DNA of 64,000 bases from Lumbricus terrestris (taxonomy: Eukaryota > Annelida > Clitellata > Crassiclitellata > Lumbricidae), in NCBI GenBank assembly GCA_949752735.1, contig OX457037.1, positions 34,076,956-34,140,955 of the forward strand, written 5' to 3'. A program made the position numbers and the translations under genes. This document shows, in pieces, positions 1 through 10,470 of the stretch (its first letter is position 1; every line of letters starts with the position of its first letter). The notes under the pieces were generated by a model. The model saw nothing but the letters and a program-made list of their open reading frames with translations. It had not been told where the DNA came from and did no database searches.

Positions 1-299
1 ATATTTCAATATTGTGAATGCGAAATAATTTTTACCGGTACTTTACTACTTAATTTCCACTTTATATCTGATGCTTATTTTGATATATATTATTCAATGT
101 TGTGTAACTTATTCGCTTTGCCCAAGTTCGACAAGGCACTAGCAACCCTATCTCGGCACAACCATTGTGCAGTAGATGTAGGGCTCCTGTCTCTGTCAAC
201 AATAGATATTAGGATTTTTAAGAATAAATAAGCTGCCAACTAATCACAGTCAACCTGACATTTTGTCTTTTCAGTGAATTTTGGTTTCCCCCTTGCTCT

Positions 300-445
300 G
301 GAAAAGACTACGCTTGTTCCCCATGGTTGACTCTCACTCTTTTAATGCTAAAAAAACTGTCGTTTTCAACTGCCTGGGATCAGGAGCATTCCTTCTAAGT
401 AGTCTTCAAGGGGTGCTTTATAAATCATCATATTATAAATGAATG
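300..445 (+). mobile_element. probable LINE 3' remnant
   Basis: The stretch ends in a 'ggggtgctttataaat' motif followed by a short (ATGA)n tail. The same layout (GCGCTATATAAAT-like end plus a simple-repeat tail) closes the better-preserved LINE fragments at 55.4-55.8 kb and 60.2-60.5 kb. No clear reverse transcriptase frame remains here, so this is inferred from the 3' end only. Confidence 0.35.
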
Positions 446-459
446 AATGAATAAACAAT

Positions 460-463
<4 letters not shown>

Positions 464-501
<38 letters not shown>
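464..501. repeat. (TA)n microsatellite
   Basis: An uninterrupted TA dinucleotide run in the presumed first intron of the tetraspanin-like gene. Confidence 0.9.
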
Positions 502-504
<3 letters not shown>

Positions 505-693
505 AGCGATTTAACATAGATCTTTCTAGTTTTAAGAAGAGGCAGATGTGTTATTTTTCTCTGTCCACAGATATTAGCATCTTGACCAGCATTTGACCTT
601 CACCTCATTGTACAACATAAAAGCAATAACCCTAAAAAGAAAATCACAACTGCATTCATAAATTGCTAAAAATAATAGCACACAGTAGCTTAC

Positions 694-771
694 CCAAATC
701 AAAAAATTGACAACAAACACAAAATACTTTATCCAGAACAATCGTTGACATGGGCGAGAGCAGCGTGCCAT
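694..771 (-). CDS. tetraspanin-like gene, first coding exon (partial gene)
   Basis: The exon encodes 26 residues: a short cysteine-containing N-terminus, then the start of a transmembrane segment (IKYFVFVVNFLIW). This matches the N-terminus and TM1 of tetraspanins, four-pass membrane organisers in which a few cysteines precede an I/LKY-x-x-F-x-x-NF-x-x-W pattern. The ATG at 771 is followed by an open frame, and a strong splice donor (GTAAGC) starts at 693, directly after the Trp codon in phase 0. That is where tetraspanins of the CD9/CD81 type place intron 1. The other exons (TM2-TM4 and the CCG-containing large loop) must lie left of position 1, because I found none in 1-690. The call rests on one short exon; any other protein beginning with a hydrophobic helix cannot be fully excluded. 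Confidence 0.6.
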
Positions 772-1254
772 AGTGGGAACTTCAAATGCCCACTTTCTGA
801 CACGGTTCTCAGTTGCTCGTATGAAGAAAATGAGATATCACTATCTCTGCATAGTTACAACCTACAAAACAAGAACTTAGCTACTGAACGCTGACATAAT
901 AAGTAAAAGAAACTGAAAAAGTGGTATATAAACAGAAGTTTCAAGAGATGATTCTGCACAGATTAAAATCAAGGCTTAACAGACAGAAAGTTCTAATGCA
1001 CCTGACATGTGACTCCTTGGAGCTCAGGAGTGCACAGCATGAATACCGGTATTCTGGGTATCACCTCACAGAAAGTTTGACTTTAGCAAACACGCACAGT
1101 CGTACACAGCATGTGCAGCAGAGCTTTGCAGCCACTATAAGCTCCTCATGCTTTGGTTGCCATGGGTTATAAGGTTCATCACCCCACCATGCTGTTCGTG
1201 CGACTACCCTCACGTAATGCTGTGCGTCGCACCGACATGGTGGGTCGTGATTAA

Positions 1255-1326
1255 CCCTTTGAACCCGGAGTTCCAGTAACTCTATGGATAACGGGCCGGA
1301 AAAACCGGCCAGCCAGATTCAAAGGG
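1255..1326. mobile_element. piggyBac-like MITE, 72 bp
   Basis: The ends are CCCTTTGAACC and its near-complement GATTCAAAGGG, and both sides are flanked by TTAA (1251-1254 and 1327-1330). TTAA targets and CCC termini are the signature of piggyBac-class elements. The interior has no coding capacity. Confidence 0.7.
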
Positions 1327-1330
1327 TTAA

Positions 1331-2843
1331 GGGGTCAACATGCTGACAGCTGCTATGGCGATTGGTTCGGCTGTGATACTTGCTCGATGATAACTTAAGT
1401 TTCAAACAATGATGCCAGAGAGTTGATGCTTGCCTTTTCAGGGCAGTTTTGGCAGATCCGAGTCATGTTCTGCATGACCTACTGCCCCTTTTAACTGTAA
1501 TTATACAAAATGCATCCATCAAATCATGACAGAATTCAACCCACTGCAGATAGCCTGGCATGCAACAGATTCATTATTAGGATGATCTTACTTTTGACTA
1601 TATTCCTCAGAATGTACACTACAATGCAACTAACAATTTGGCTAATAAAAGATATACTAAGCTGTTATTCTTAAGGTTTCAAAACCAGAAAATGTAAACC
1701 ATAAAGCCCTTTTAAAGCCACGACAAGCAATTGACAGAAATTGAAAAACGTCGTGACACTTTGACTGCTGTTGAAGAGAACGTCAGTTTCCAGTGAGCGG
1801 CCCACCCCAACTTCCGACTGCCTTCAAATCTTGAAAAAAATTATTTGATGACGCTCACATGAAGCTTTTTAGCTGTCTTTGTCTACCTGCTGCATCCTCA
1901 AATATTTCTGCGAAAACAGGGCTAACTACACGAAAATTCTTCTGCATTATATCCTCCGCCTTTCAGCTGAGCCCCTCAAAAAGAAATCGGTTTAACATGC
2001 AGGCTACAGTCATTCTAGGCGATTGTGAAAAAGTAAACAAAACCTAAAGCCGCAGATCTATCAATACAAAATGAGCCTTCAGACACGAATAGGTTATGCA
2101 TCAAAAGCAACTAACTGACAGAAGGACGTAAAAGTTATAACATCTTAAATGCATACTTAGATCCGTTTCTGATACACTCGTAAACAAGTTTTAATGAGTC
2201 TTAGTAACGTATGCTTTGACGATCAACGATACGGGGTCCAACTAATAACCCCATTAAAAAGGGCTACTGAATTAGAACTACATTACGTTATAATAACGAG
2301 TAAGCAAATTTATAAAAGCAGTAGGCCTACTCGTGTAGTAGTAGTAGACATCACTTAGCAGTTTCATTCAACATTTCAAACAATTTAGCAAGCAATGAGA
2401 GGAACAGTTATATTAGCTTAGTTATCAACCTTGAACTGCTACTTCAGTGTTGTCGCATTTAAAACGTTCATCCGAGCACGATTAGATCTCCGATATAACT
2501 AAGGCAAGAAGCTCATTACTGTTCTGAGTAAATAGAAAATTAAGAGCGTGACTAATTATTTATATAGAGGTTTATAGACGTAGATTTCTGACTTTCTCTG
2601 TGTGTATCATTCGTATAATAAGTGCATTAATGCGAAGAAATTTGCTAAAAACCCAAAAGTAGTAGTTGGAAAAATATATGTCAATTTTCCATGCGTGGGG
2701 CAAGTGCCCCGCTTGCCCTATGTGCGGGCACCCATGGCAAGCACGCCTGTTCATCGGCAACCCACCTAGACCTAGGCCTATTGTATGCCCTAATCAGAAT
2801 CGACCGACTGATCTCTCGAGCGTTCTCTTCCGACCGATTGCTA
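1331..2843. other. no recognisable feature
   Basis: I read both strands and saw only short uninformative frames, moderate AT richness and scattered TAGGCCTA-type words common in this genome. No exon with matching splice sites was found. Confidence 0.5.
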
Positions 2844-2851
2844 CTTGCTAG

Positions 2852-3980
2852 CAGGGCCTACTACGCCATGGGGGGGATGGAAGCAGACTGCTTCCAATTT
2901 GGACCAGGGGGGGGAAAGGTTTCCCCCCTATAATGATAAAGTTGAGTATAGAATATTTACTCCTGAACATTTCCCCCGATATCTGCCATGGACTTCCTCC
3001 TGGTAAATCCCCCCAACAATCCTCTCTCTGTCATAACACAGGGTAAATATTCATTTAATTTGACTTTTGCTTAACACTCACATAAATTTGTCCTTGCACT
3101 TCCATCAAATTCGCACCCATCAGGACTTGCCACGTGGGGGGGGGAATAAGTAGTCTGATGCCCTGATCCAACTTGTGCCAGAGGGAAATCCCCCCCCCCC
3201 CCTATTGATAGATGGGCATAAGAGATTTCCTTCTGGACATATCCCCCCGGCATCTCCCTCTGTACCATCCTTCCCCGCACCCACGGTAAATTCCCCTTGA
3301 ACGTTCATCCCGCCATCTCAAGGGTATATATTTATTTAGTATGACCTTTGCTTTGCAGTCACTTACATTTGTCCCTGCACGTATATGGCGCTCGCTCTCA
3401 CAACTCATAATTAATTACATTAACTGCTTAAAAAATTAAAGTATATTTTATATCTACTGACACTGCATTTGTTATATACAAGAAGTTGATATTTTACTGA
3501 ATGCTGGACTTTTCCAAACTTCACAGGACTACTAGTGTTTAACGTACTGTTAACCCATAATGAGAAATTTTAGAATGTTACCATTATATTGGGCAAATTA
3601 TAAAAAAATAATAAATAATGGGGAGGCGACATTTAACGATATCCTGCACCACGTTTCTGAGCATTGAATTCACGAGCAATTTTGTGAAGATGACAGCTTA
3701 AAAAGGTACAATTACAGCGTGCAAATCCATAAAACTGAAATTTTCATGACTTTATCATTCATAAACAGCTAGCAAACAAGAGCCTAAAACATGCGCTCTA
3801 GTCGATGCCAACAGTTAAAATGCGTTGGTTTCTGGGGCTCCGCCCGCTGGGGGAGCTTACGACGCTCCCCCAGACCCCCTTAGTCGCTATGGGTTTCGTG
3901 CCTTCGGCGCTTGCAATATAGGCAAAAAGTTTCTGTTAGGGGGGATTGCTTCCACCTCCCAGGGGGGATAGTAGGCCCTG
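2852..3980. mobile_element. non-autonomous hAT-type element with 8-bp target duplication
   Basis: The termini are CAGGGCCTACTA and TAGTAGGCCCTG. The 8-bp sequence CTTGCTAG lies directly on both sides (2844-2851 and 3981-3988). An 8-bp duplication and CAGGG-like ends are typical of hAT transposons. The interior holds two diverged copies of a roughly 300-bp C-rich unit (about 2930-3130 and 3190-3420) with long G/C homopolymers, and no transposase frame. Confidence 0.8.
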
Positions 3981-3988
3981 CTTGCTAG

Positions 3989-5401
3989 CACAAAGACGAG
4001 GATGACCTGGTCAGCGCATATATCCTCTTTTTGAGGTCGTCCACTGTCTACAGGCATAAGTAAAGTATCCAGGGTATACTCTATAGCGAAAGCAGGGCTG
4101 TACTGGCAAATTTTGAGGTGAGTATACGCTGATCTCGGGAAAAATTTCCGATTTTGCCGCCTGAAAAATCTGACGACTTTTCCAGGAAAAAGATACCAAA
4201 TCATCCGCCAAAAAGTTGATGACCTTTTTTTTTTTTTAGTCATCCGGCCAAATTTCCAGGAAAAAGATACCAAATCATCCGCCAAAAAAGTTGATGACCT
4301 TTTTTTTCTTTTTTTTTTAGTCATCCGGCAAAAACCCATTTTAAACAGCCGTATGCGCCTGATTTACTAGCGTAGGCCCCTATACCGTATACCCTGCTTT
4401 TTTCCTGCGTATACCCTACTTTTCGGGAGGTGAGTATACGATGCCGTTTTTCCCCGGAGGTGAGTATACGCTGTATACCCGCGTATACCCTTGATTACAG
4501 CCCTGAGCGAAAGCCAAATCAATTAGCCTACGTCGGACGCTTTTATTAAGGTTCATCTGCTGAAACGTCGTTGGCGCGTCACCTTTAAATCTACCTACAG
4601 ACAGCTAGGGCGTATCCAGCAATTAAGGCTGTAGCCAGGATTTGATTTGGGGGGGGGGGGGTGTTTACCAAGTTTTGCTGACCAAATTTTCTGGCAACCT
4701 TTTTTAAGACGTCGAAATTCCTGACGACCTCCCTAATTTCATGTTTTTTTCTACTAAAATCGCGATCTTTTGCGGTCTTTGGGCGGCCAATATATTGCAC
4801 ACATGTATACTAACTACAGTACGTGTAGTTATTACATTTAGGCCTATGTGCTAGTAAATGCATTCTATTATTTTGAAATTTTTACATTGGGTGGATGGGG
4901 TGTAATTTTCCCGAAAGCCCAAATTTCACGGGTGGCGTGCCGGTGGAGGTCGGAGTGTGGTGCGGTGTTGTGGGGGTGGGGTGGCGCGATGGGGGTGGGG
5001 TTGCGGTGGGGTTGGGTGGGGGGATTGGGAGGAAAATTTTCACGGGTGGCTTACCAGTGGAGGTCGGAGTGTGGTGGGGTGTTGTGGGGGGGGAGGTGGC
5101 GGTGTGGGTGTGGTGTGGTGGGGTTAATTGTTGCCGGGAGCATGTCGAATCCTAAATTTCCCGGGCAATGCCGGGAACCCCAGCTAGTTTTATATAAGTC
5201 CTTCAATCACAATTGCTGTCAGCGCCGTCGATGCATGATATGTTTTCCTGCAGTATGAGAATTGTAGGAAATAACGGGATGAGGGGGGCAGACGTTGATT
5301 TATGCTTGTGGACTTGGGGTGTGCGACTAAGTAAGACTGCAGGGTTTAACCCCTCAATCACCTTCCCAATTCTCGCTTTGTTTTCTTGTAGCTAAGACAT
5401 A
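3989..5401. other. low-complexity and repeat-derived DNA
   Basis: It contains a tandem pair of units made of 'tcatccg', T-tract and 'gatgacc' words (4165-4340), a fragment that begins like the hAT MITE at 52.2 kb (AAGGCTGTAGCCAGG at about 4626), and a G-rich block at 4890-5130 with two similar copies of about 130 bp. The open frames over the G-rich block are compositional and are not called as genes. Confidence 0.5.
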
Positions 5402-5405
5402 TAAT

Positions 5406-7830
5406 TGTAGCGATTGTATGACTACGCTACGAGTTTCTGGTAGTTAATATTATTTTATTTAATTTTTGATCGATTATGGGGTTTCAGGGATCTGATATAT
5501 TTGTTTTATTTCTGTATTTTTGAGCTGCCTTGTGTGACCTATATTTTAATGTTGATTTGCGCTTGACACGGGTCACAGCGACCGCTGACGTAGGCAGCAG
5601 TCGTTGCTGTTCCATTAATTGGTATATGTTCACACGCTCTCAGCGATCGTCGGTCGCTGTCTTCAAAGGCCGTGCCGCTTGCAGTCGATGAGGGTAATTA
5701 AACTTTCGCACGCTCTCTGAGGTGGTCTGATGATCAGAGTGAGCGAGGAATACAGCCAGCCAGACAAGCACAGGCAGGGACACGGATTGAGAAGGAAACA
5801 CCGTTGGCGTGTGGGTCTGTGTACGTGTGTTTTCTCAAGGTTGAACTGGTGCATTTGATGCCTACGTGATCAGCGGCAGATGGCGCCTTTCAGAAGGAGA
5901 GATAGAAGGAGAAAGATAGTGAGCTACAGACAGACGCAGAGATACACAGGAGAGGACGCACGTGGCAGCTGATTCTTGCCGCCTTGAAACAGCTGCGTTG
6001 CTGCTGGGTTTGCGCGCGCGGCTCGCTTGCTGGTCATGCGCAGAAAGGGGGACGCTCTCCTTGTCAGGCAGTAATAAAAGAGCAGCGCAACGCTGAGAGG
6101 CGCAGTTGCGCACAGGATCTCAGAGCGGTCGGATGTATTGCGGCGGTTGGTAGTTTTAGGCTCGATCAAGTTGGTGAAGCATGGCCAGGATAAGCGCCTG
6201 CTTGCACTAGTTGCGCATACACGGATTCTGTCGGCGATTCATTCTCTCTCGACATGGAGTCGATTAAATAAAAGAGTTTGTTTGTTGCGAGAAATACATC
6301 AGCGTCGCTGCAAGTTTTGTCTTCGCTCTCGCTTCGGATATATTCCTGGATTACTAATTCAAGGCCTCTCTTCGCCCTGTCACACGGAGTGATTTATCGT
6401 GGGCTTCGAATCGTCAGCGCTCTGCTCTCGTTCTTCGGAATTGTGTTGCGAAGCGTTTGTTCGTATTATTTGCCTAAGGGCGTCTTTCTCAAACGGCTTG
6501 GATATATAGCCGAAATTGTTGTTCATTGCGTGAAATCAGCGACGGATTTAACTGATCTTTTCGGGCGTTTCAAACTCGACGCCTTTCTGTGTGTTTCGTC
6601 GCATCTCTTGGATATCGTCTTCGTCGCTGTTCTTCGCACACGATCGGCTTTGTCCCTTGTCTTCGGACATAAGGTACGCTTTATTGGGGAATTAATACGA
6701 TCGGTTATTAAGACATTTTGGGCTGAACTGAAATTGGCTGTGGGACTTGAGAGTCAATCGGGATTTAATTTAGGCATACTCCGGTTGATAGGTGTTTGCA
6801 TTGAATTGTTGCATTTGATTTTCATTGAATGTCTTTACAAAGGATAGGAACTGATAATTGAACTTACTGACTTTTATGTTTGATTGCTTTGAACATAATT
6901 GATGTCAATTGAAGATTCAATTGATTGGGAATAATAAGAAATATTAATTAAACTTCTGACTTTGATTATTGATGGCTTTGAATGTGACGGATGTGGATTG
7001 AATGCTTGATTTGTTAATAAGAATAACTACTTCGTTCACTGCTAGCGATATTGACTGTGAGCTATAAAGATAGAAGTCATTTCTATAGCGCTATGGAGGA
7101 GTCTAGGCCAGTCACCCCTGCTCAGCCTTCACGGCCCCCTTCTTCTATGGAGATATTGCTCGAGGCAATACAAACTAATGCTAGGGCTACTCATGAAGCC
7201 ATTCAGACTAATGCTAGGTCTACTCATGAGGCAATACAAACTAATGCCAGAGACACGCAAGAGGCGATTGCCACGGTAGAATTCAATGTCCTGGCAGTGC
7301 AATCGAATGTTAGCGATGCTATTTCCTCAGTGCAATCAAATGTAAGAGAGGAAATCTCTTCTGTAAAATCTTATGTCAGAGATACGCAGGATGCAATCAC
7401 CTCAGAGCAATTAAATGTCAGGGAAGCGCTGACGGAAGTTGTATCACGATTGGAAAGGCTAGAGGCATCGCCGGTACCCAAGCCTGCTGTGGATTTGAAC
7501 CCTGGTTACCTCACCGCTATTACCACTGCGGACGCGCCATACCACTCGACCATCGGCCTGGAAGAAACTTTGGGTGCTAGGCCTAAAGATTTCACGCAAC
7601 CTGGTATATTGCGAAGAAGTGATAGATTGGCTAGTAGGCCGCCAATTTCATATAGGGAGTACGGTAGTCGAAAAGACTGGCCGCCTTTCCTGGGTTGGGA
7701 TCCGAACCCAGAAGTCACCTCCTCCTGTCCTCCCTCTATCTCTAGAGCTCGTCCACAGCAGCACGCGGTCCCATCAGGCGAGGATCCGGAAGTGGCGACT
7801 CCGGGGAGGCCGATAGGGGCGGGCGTTACA
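5406..7830 (+). mobile_element. solo-LTR-like element with internal open frame, copy 1 (2,425 bp)
   Basis: The element begins TGTAGCG, ends GGGCGTTACA and is flanked by a 4-bp duplication TAAT (5402-5405 and 7831-7834). TG...CA ends with short inverted termini and a 4-bp duplication are what a solo LTR leaves. A second copy of the family lies in reverse orientation at 60776-62949, with the same ends and its own 4-bp duplication. The first two thirds hold no convincing gene. The last 738 bases are an open frame shared with the other copy. Confidence 0.75.
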
Positions 7831-7833
7831 TAA
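7093..7833 (+). CDS. gag-like N-terminal protein encoded inside an LTR (copy 1)
   Basis: The frame starts at the conserved MEESRPVTP and runs 246 codons to the last base of the element; the stop TAA is formed by the flanking target duplication. After a proline/serine-rich start come about nine 11-residue units (EAIQTNARATH and relatives), typical of a long hendecad coiled coil, then an acidic/proline-rich tail. The copy at 60.8-61.5 kb also has exactly 246 codons with the same repeats, which argues for past selection on the frame. The region before MEES differs between copies, which sets the start. I read it as the beginning of a retrotransposon Gag whose remainder would lie in the internal region of a complete element. 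No zinc knuckle or capsid fold is visible, so the function is inferred. Confidence 0.6.
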   Translation: MEESRPVTPAQPSRPPSSMEILLEAIQTNARATHEAIQTNARSTHEAIQTNARDTQEAIATVEFNVLAVQSNVSDAISSVQSNVREEISSVKSYVRDTQDAITSEQLNVREALTEVVSRLERLEASPVPKPAVDLNPGYLTAITTADAPYHSTIGLEETLGARPKDFTQPGILRRSDRLASRPPISYREYGSRKDWPPFLGWDPNPEVTSSCPPSISRARPQQHAVPSGEDPEVATPGRPIGAGVT

Positions 7834-7834
7834 T

Positions 7835-8855
7835 TACGTTGCTGCAAAGTATAGGCCTACAGGCCAATCATATAGCATTATGTATACATGCGCGTGCTTA
7901 GTTCATGTGTTGCTATGGTAACGAACCAACATGCAGCTATTAAAAATTCATATATTCTCGTTCTATCGTGGCTTGTCTCTTTATTTGTTTACGGAAGACA
8001 GACATAGACAGACAGACAGTCAGACAGACGTGCAGGCAGACAGCTTATAGCTAAGCAGGCAGACAGACGAAAGGACAGGTAAGCGGGCGTACTATTACTA
8101 TAGGTATAATGATGTAAAGCCTGCAGCAGGCTTGCCAGCAGCAGCAGCAGCAGCAGCAGAAACTAGAAAGACGCCGCAGGGCTAAACAGATCGATCGTCT
8201 TTACATTATCATGGAGCGATGGATAATTGATGAGAAGCATTGGAGGCTGCAGCTGATCGTCGAAGAAACTATACTCGATCTGCGCAGATCTGCTCGGTAT
8301 AATAGCTAGGCTTATCTATAGTCTAATGACTCGTAAGTCGTACATGATAGGCCTACAGTTGCCTCTTCGCTTTAATTCTTCGTACAGCGTGGAGTTGCGC
8401 AAGGAATAATTATTCGTCTCGATAGCTTCTTGTAAGCGTCATGTCATATCATTAGGGCCTATTAATTAGGCTTTTAATATAGTTGCGCAATAAGAGTAGC
8501 GCATGAGCGGCGGCATGATATTTATGCCAACAAAAAAGACTTAGTGTGCAGCAGCTGTCCTTGCATGTTGCTGTACGTTGCCGTCGAATAGTCGCTAATT
8601 GGCATGCATCCGATATGGGCTTCTAATCTAAAAAGACTTGCAGCATTCTATCACTAAACGAACCAAAACAATCACGACTTGTATATGATAATAATACAAT
8701 TAATATATCTATTATGGCCTATCCATTGAAGAATGAACGAACTGTCAACGGAAGTATAATCATGCAGAAAATTAAGGAACGTGTCATCAGAGCACGATGT
8801 TAATGCGACCGACTGTTAGGGCCTACGGAGAAGGAAAGGCTTAGACCATTCATCT
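7835..8855. other. upstream region of the ODF3-like gene
   Basis: It contains an interrupted (CAGA)n tract at about 7998-8050 and a (CAG)7 run at about 8139-8159. An in-frame stop at 8817 precedes the first ATG of the gene. I see no clear TATA box or other promoter element. Confidence 0.4.
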
Positions 8856-9285
8856 ATGGATGAGGCGCTGATAGAGATGGTACTGAACTGTACCGTGCCT
8901 CGACGTCCAGTCGCCGCTTCCTACGACGGCCCTGGACCATGCTACGGACTTCCAGGGCTGCTGGGCCAGACGGGTCACGACCCACGCAGTGGTTACACCA
9001 AGGCCCCCGCCTACCACATCATCGGTCGTACCACACAGCGCTGCAGCGACGAGAGCCTTGGCCCTGGGCCGTGCTACATGCCCCAGCCGAAGGTCTATCG
9101 CAACGGGCGAGAGATCACGCCCCACTGTCGCATCATCAACCGGAAACCGGAACCTACCCAGACCATCGGCCCTGGGCCAGCGGCCTATGCCCCCGTCAGA
9201 TGCGACGTCACATACAGTAGGCCACCGGCCTACAGCATGCCAAGATCTAAATCACCATCTAAAACGCCGAAAGATGTTACTCCAG
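8856..9285 (+). CDS. ODF3: ODF3-like exon 1
   Basis: It encodes the first three SHIPPO repeats and the start of the fourth, ending DVTPG. The donor is CCAG|GTACAT. The frame continues past the donor into a (CTGT)n tract and is not coding there. Confidence 0.85.
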
Positions 9286-10439
9286 GTACATATGTATCTG
9301 TCTGTCTGTCTGTCTGTCTGTCTCTGTTCGTCTGTCTGTCTGTATCTCTGTCTCTCTATCTCTATGTATTTCTCTCTTTTGTCTCCATTCCCGCCTTTTT
9401 TTTTACCTCTCCCTCCATTCATTCCTTTCTCTCGCTGTTTATCACTGTCCCTGCCTGTCTTTGTCTTTGTCTCTCTGACTTTGTCTCTAGGTCTCAGCCT
9501 CTGTCTCTGTCTCTGCATCTGTCTGTCTGTCTGTCTGTCTTCCATAAAAATGTAGTTGCGATGCACTAAAAAAATCGTCAGGAAAAATGTCCGATCAAAT
9601 GGTGTCGTTGGTGTCTGGTTTCAGCGGTTGCCGTCCGCCCAAAGCCTGATTCCCCTCCTACCAATTAAAGCAGAGGAACTCTATAGATAATACACTGAAG
9701 ATGGCCGTTAATCAATTTATTATAATAATGGCGTCTGCAGGCTAGGTCTACACCGGAAAAGGGATTGCGGGAACTTTCAGCTGGTACATTAGTTTACCCA
9801 ATTCGACTCTGTTAAACTCTTCCAGGTTTCCTATTTCATAATTCCCTTCTTGATTCATCCAATAATTATCTGTCGTCAACTTTGCTTCCGTATAGATCCA
9901 CCTTGTGGATAAATAATAAGCATCTTCTCTGCTTCATCTGCTCAGACTACTGCACTTGATTCAATTAGCCTATTAGCCTACCAGCGCTGCTAAATATATA
10001 TCGCCATTTTAATGGTAGCCTACACAATTACGTACGCGTAGCCTACAACATTCGACAGACCGACGACTTCTTATAATTGCGCCTTGCAGGACCGAACGCA
10101 TACACCCCGGACTCAATGATCGGCCGAACGGTTCGCTCGACGAAGAGACAGTCGCCTGGCTACTCCATCCGATCTCGGAGTGCGCTCGGATGCTTCAACG
10201 AAGACAAAGCAAAGGTACACTCAATCAGAGGCGAACGCAGCCTTAGTAGATTCAAGTTGGGGTAAAGTTGCCGTACTATCCCTATCAGTGGCTATCACTG
10301 CGGCAGCCACAGTGATAGCCATGCACTAGCTGATAGGGGTGCATGCCTGAGCCCTGAGTGAACAAAATAGAACTAGAGGAAAATACACCAGTGAGCTTCT
10401 AAAATTACATTTATATAATTTATACAATATATATAACAC

Positions 10440-10470
<31 letters not shown>

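Noticed and set aside
6278..6847. 189-codon plus frame MFVARNTSASLQVL...
   Set aside because: It lies in the untranslated part of the LTR-like element, is not kept in the second copy, and has no recognisable domain.
9252..9569. Ser/Leu/Cys-rich and Arg/Gln-rich frames downstream of ODF3-like exon 1
   Set aside because: They read through the splice donor into a (CTGT)n pyrimidine tract.
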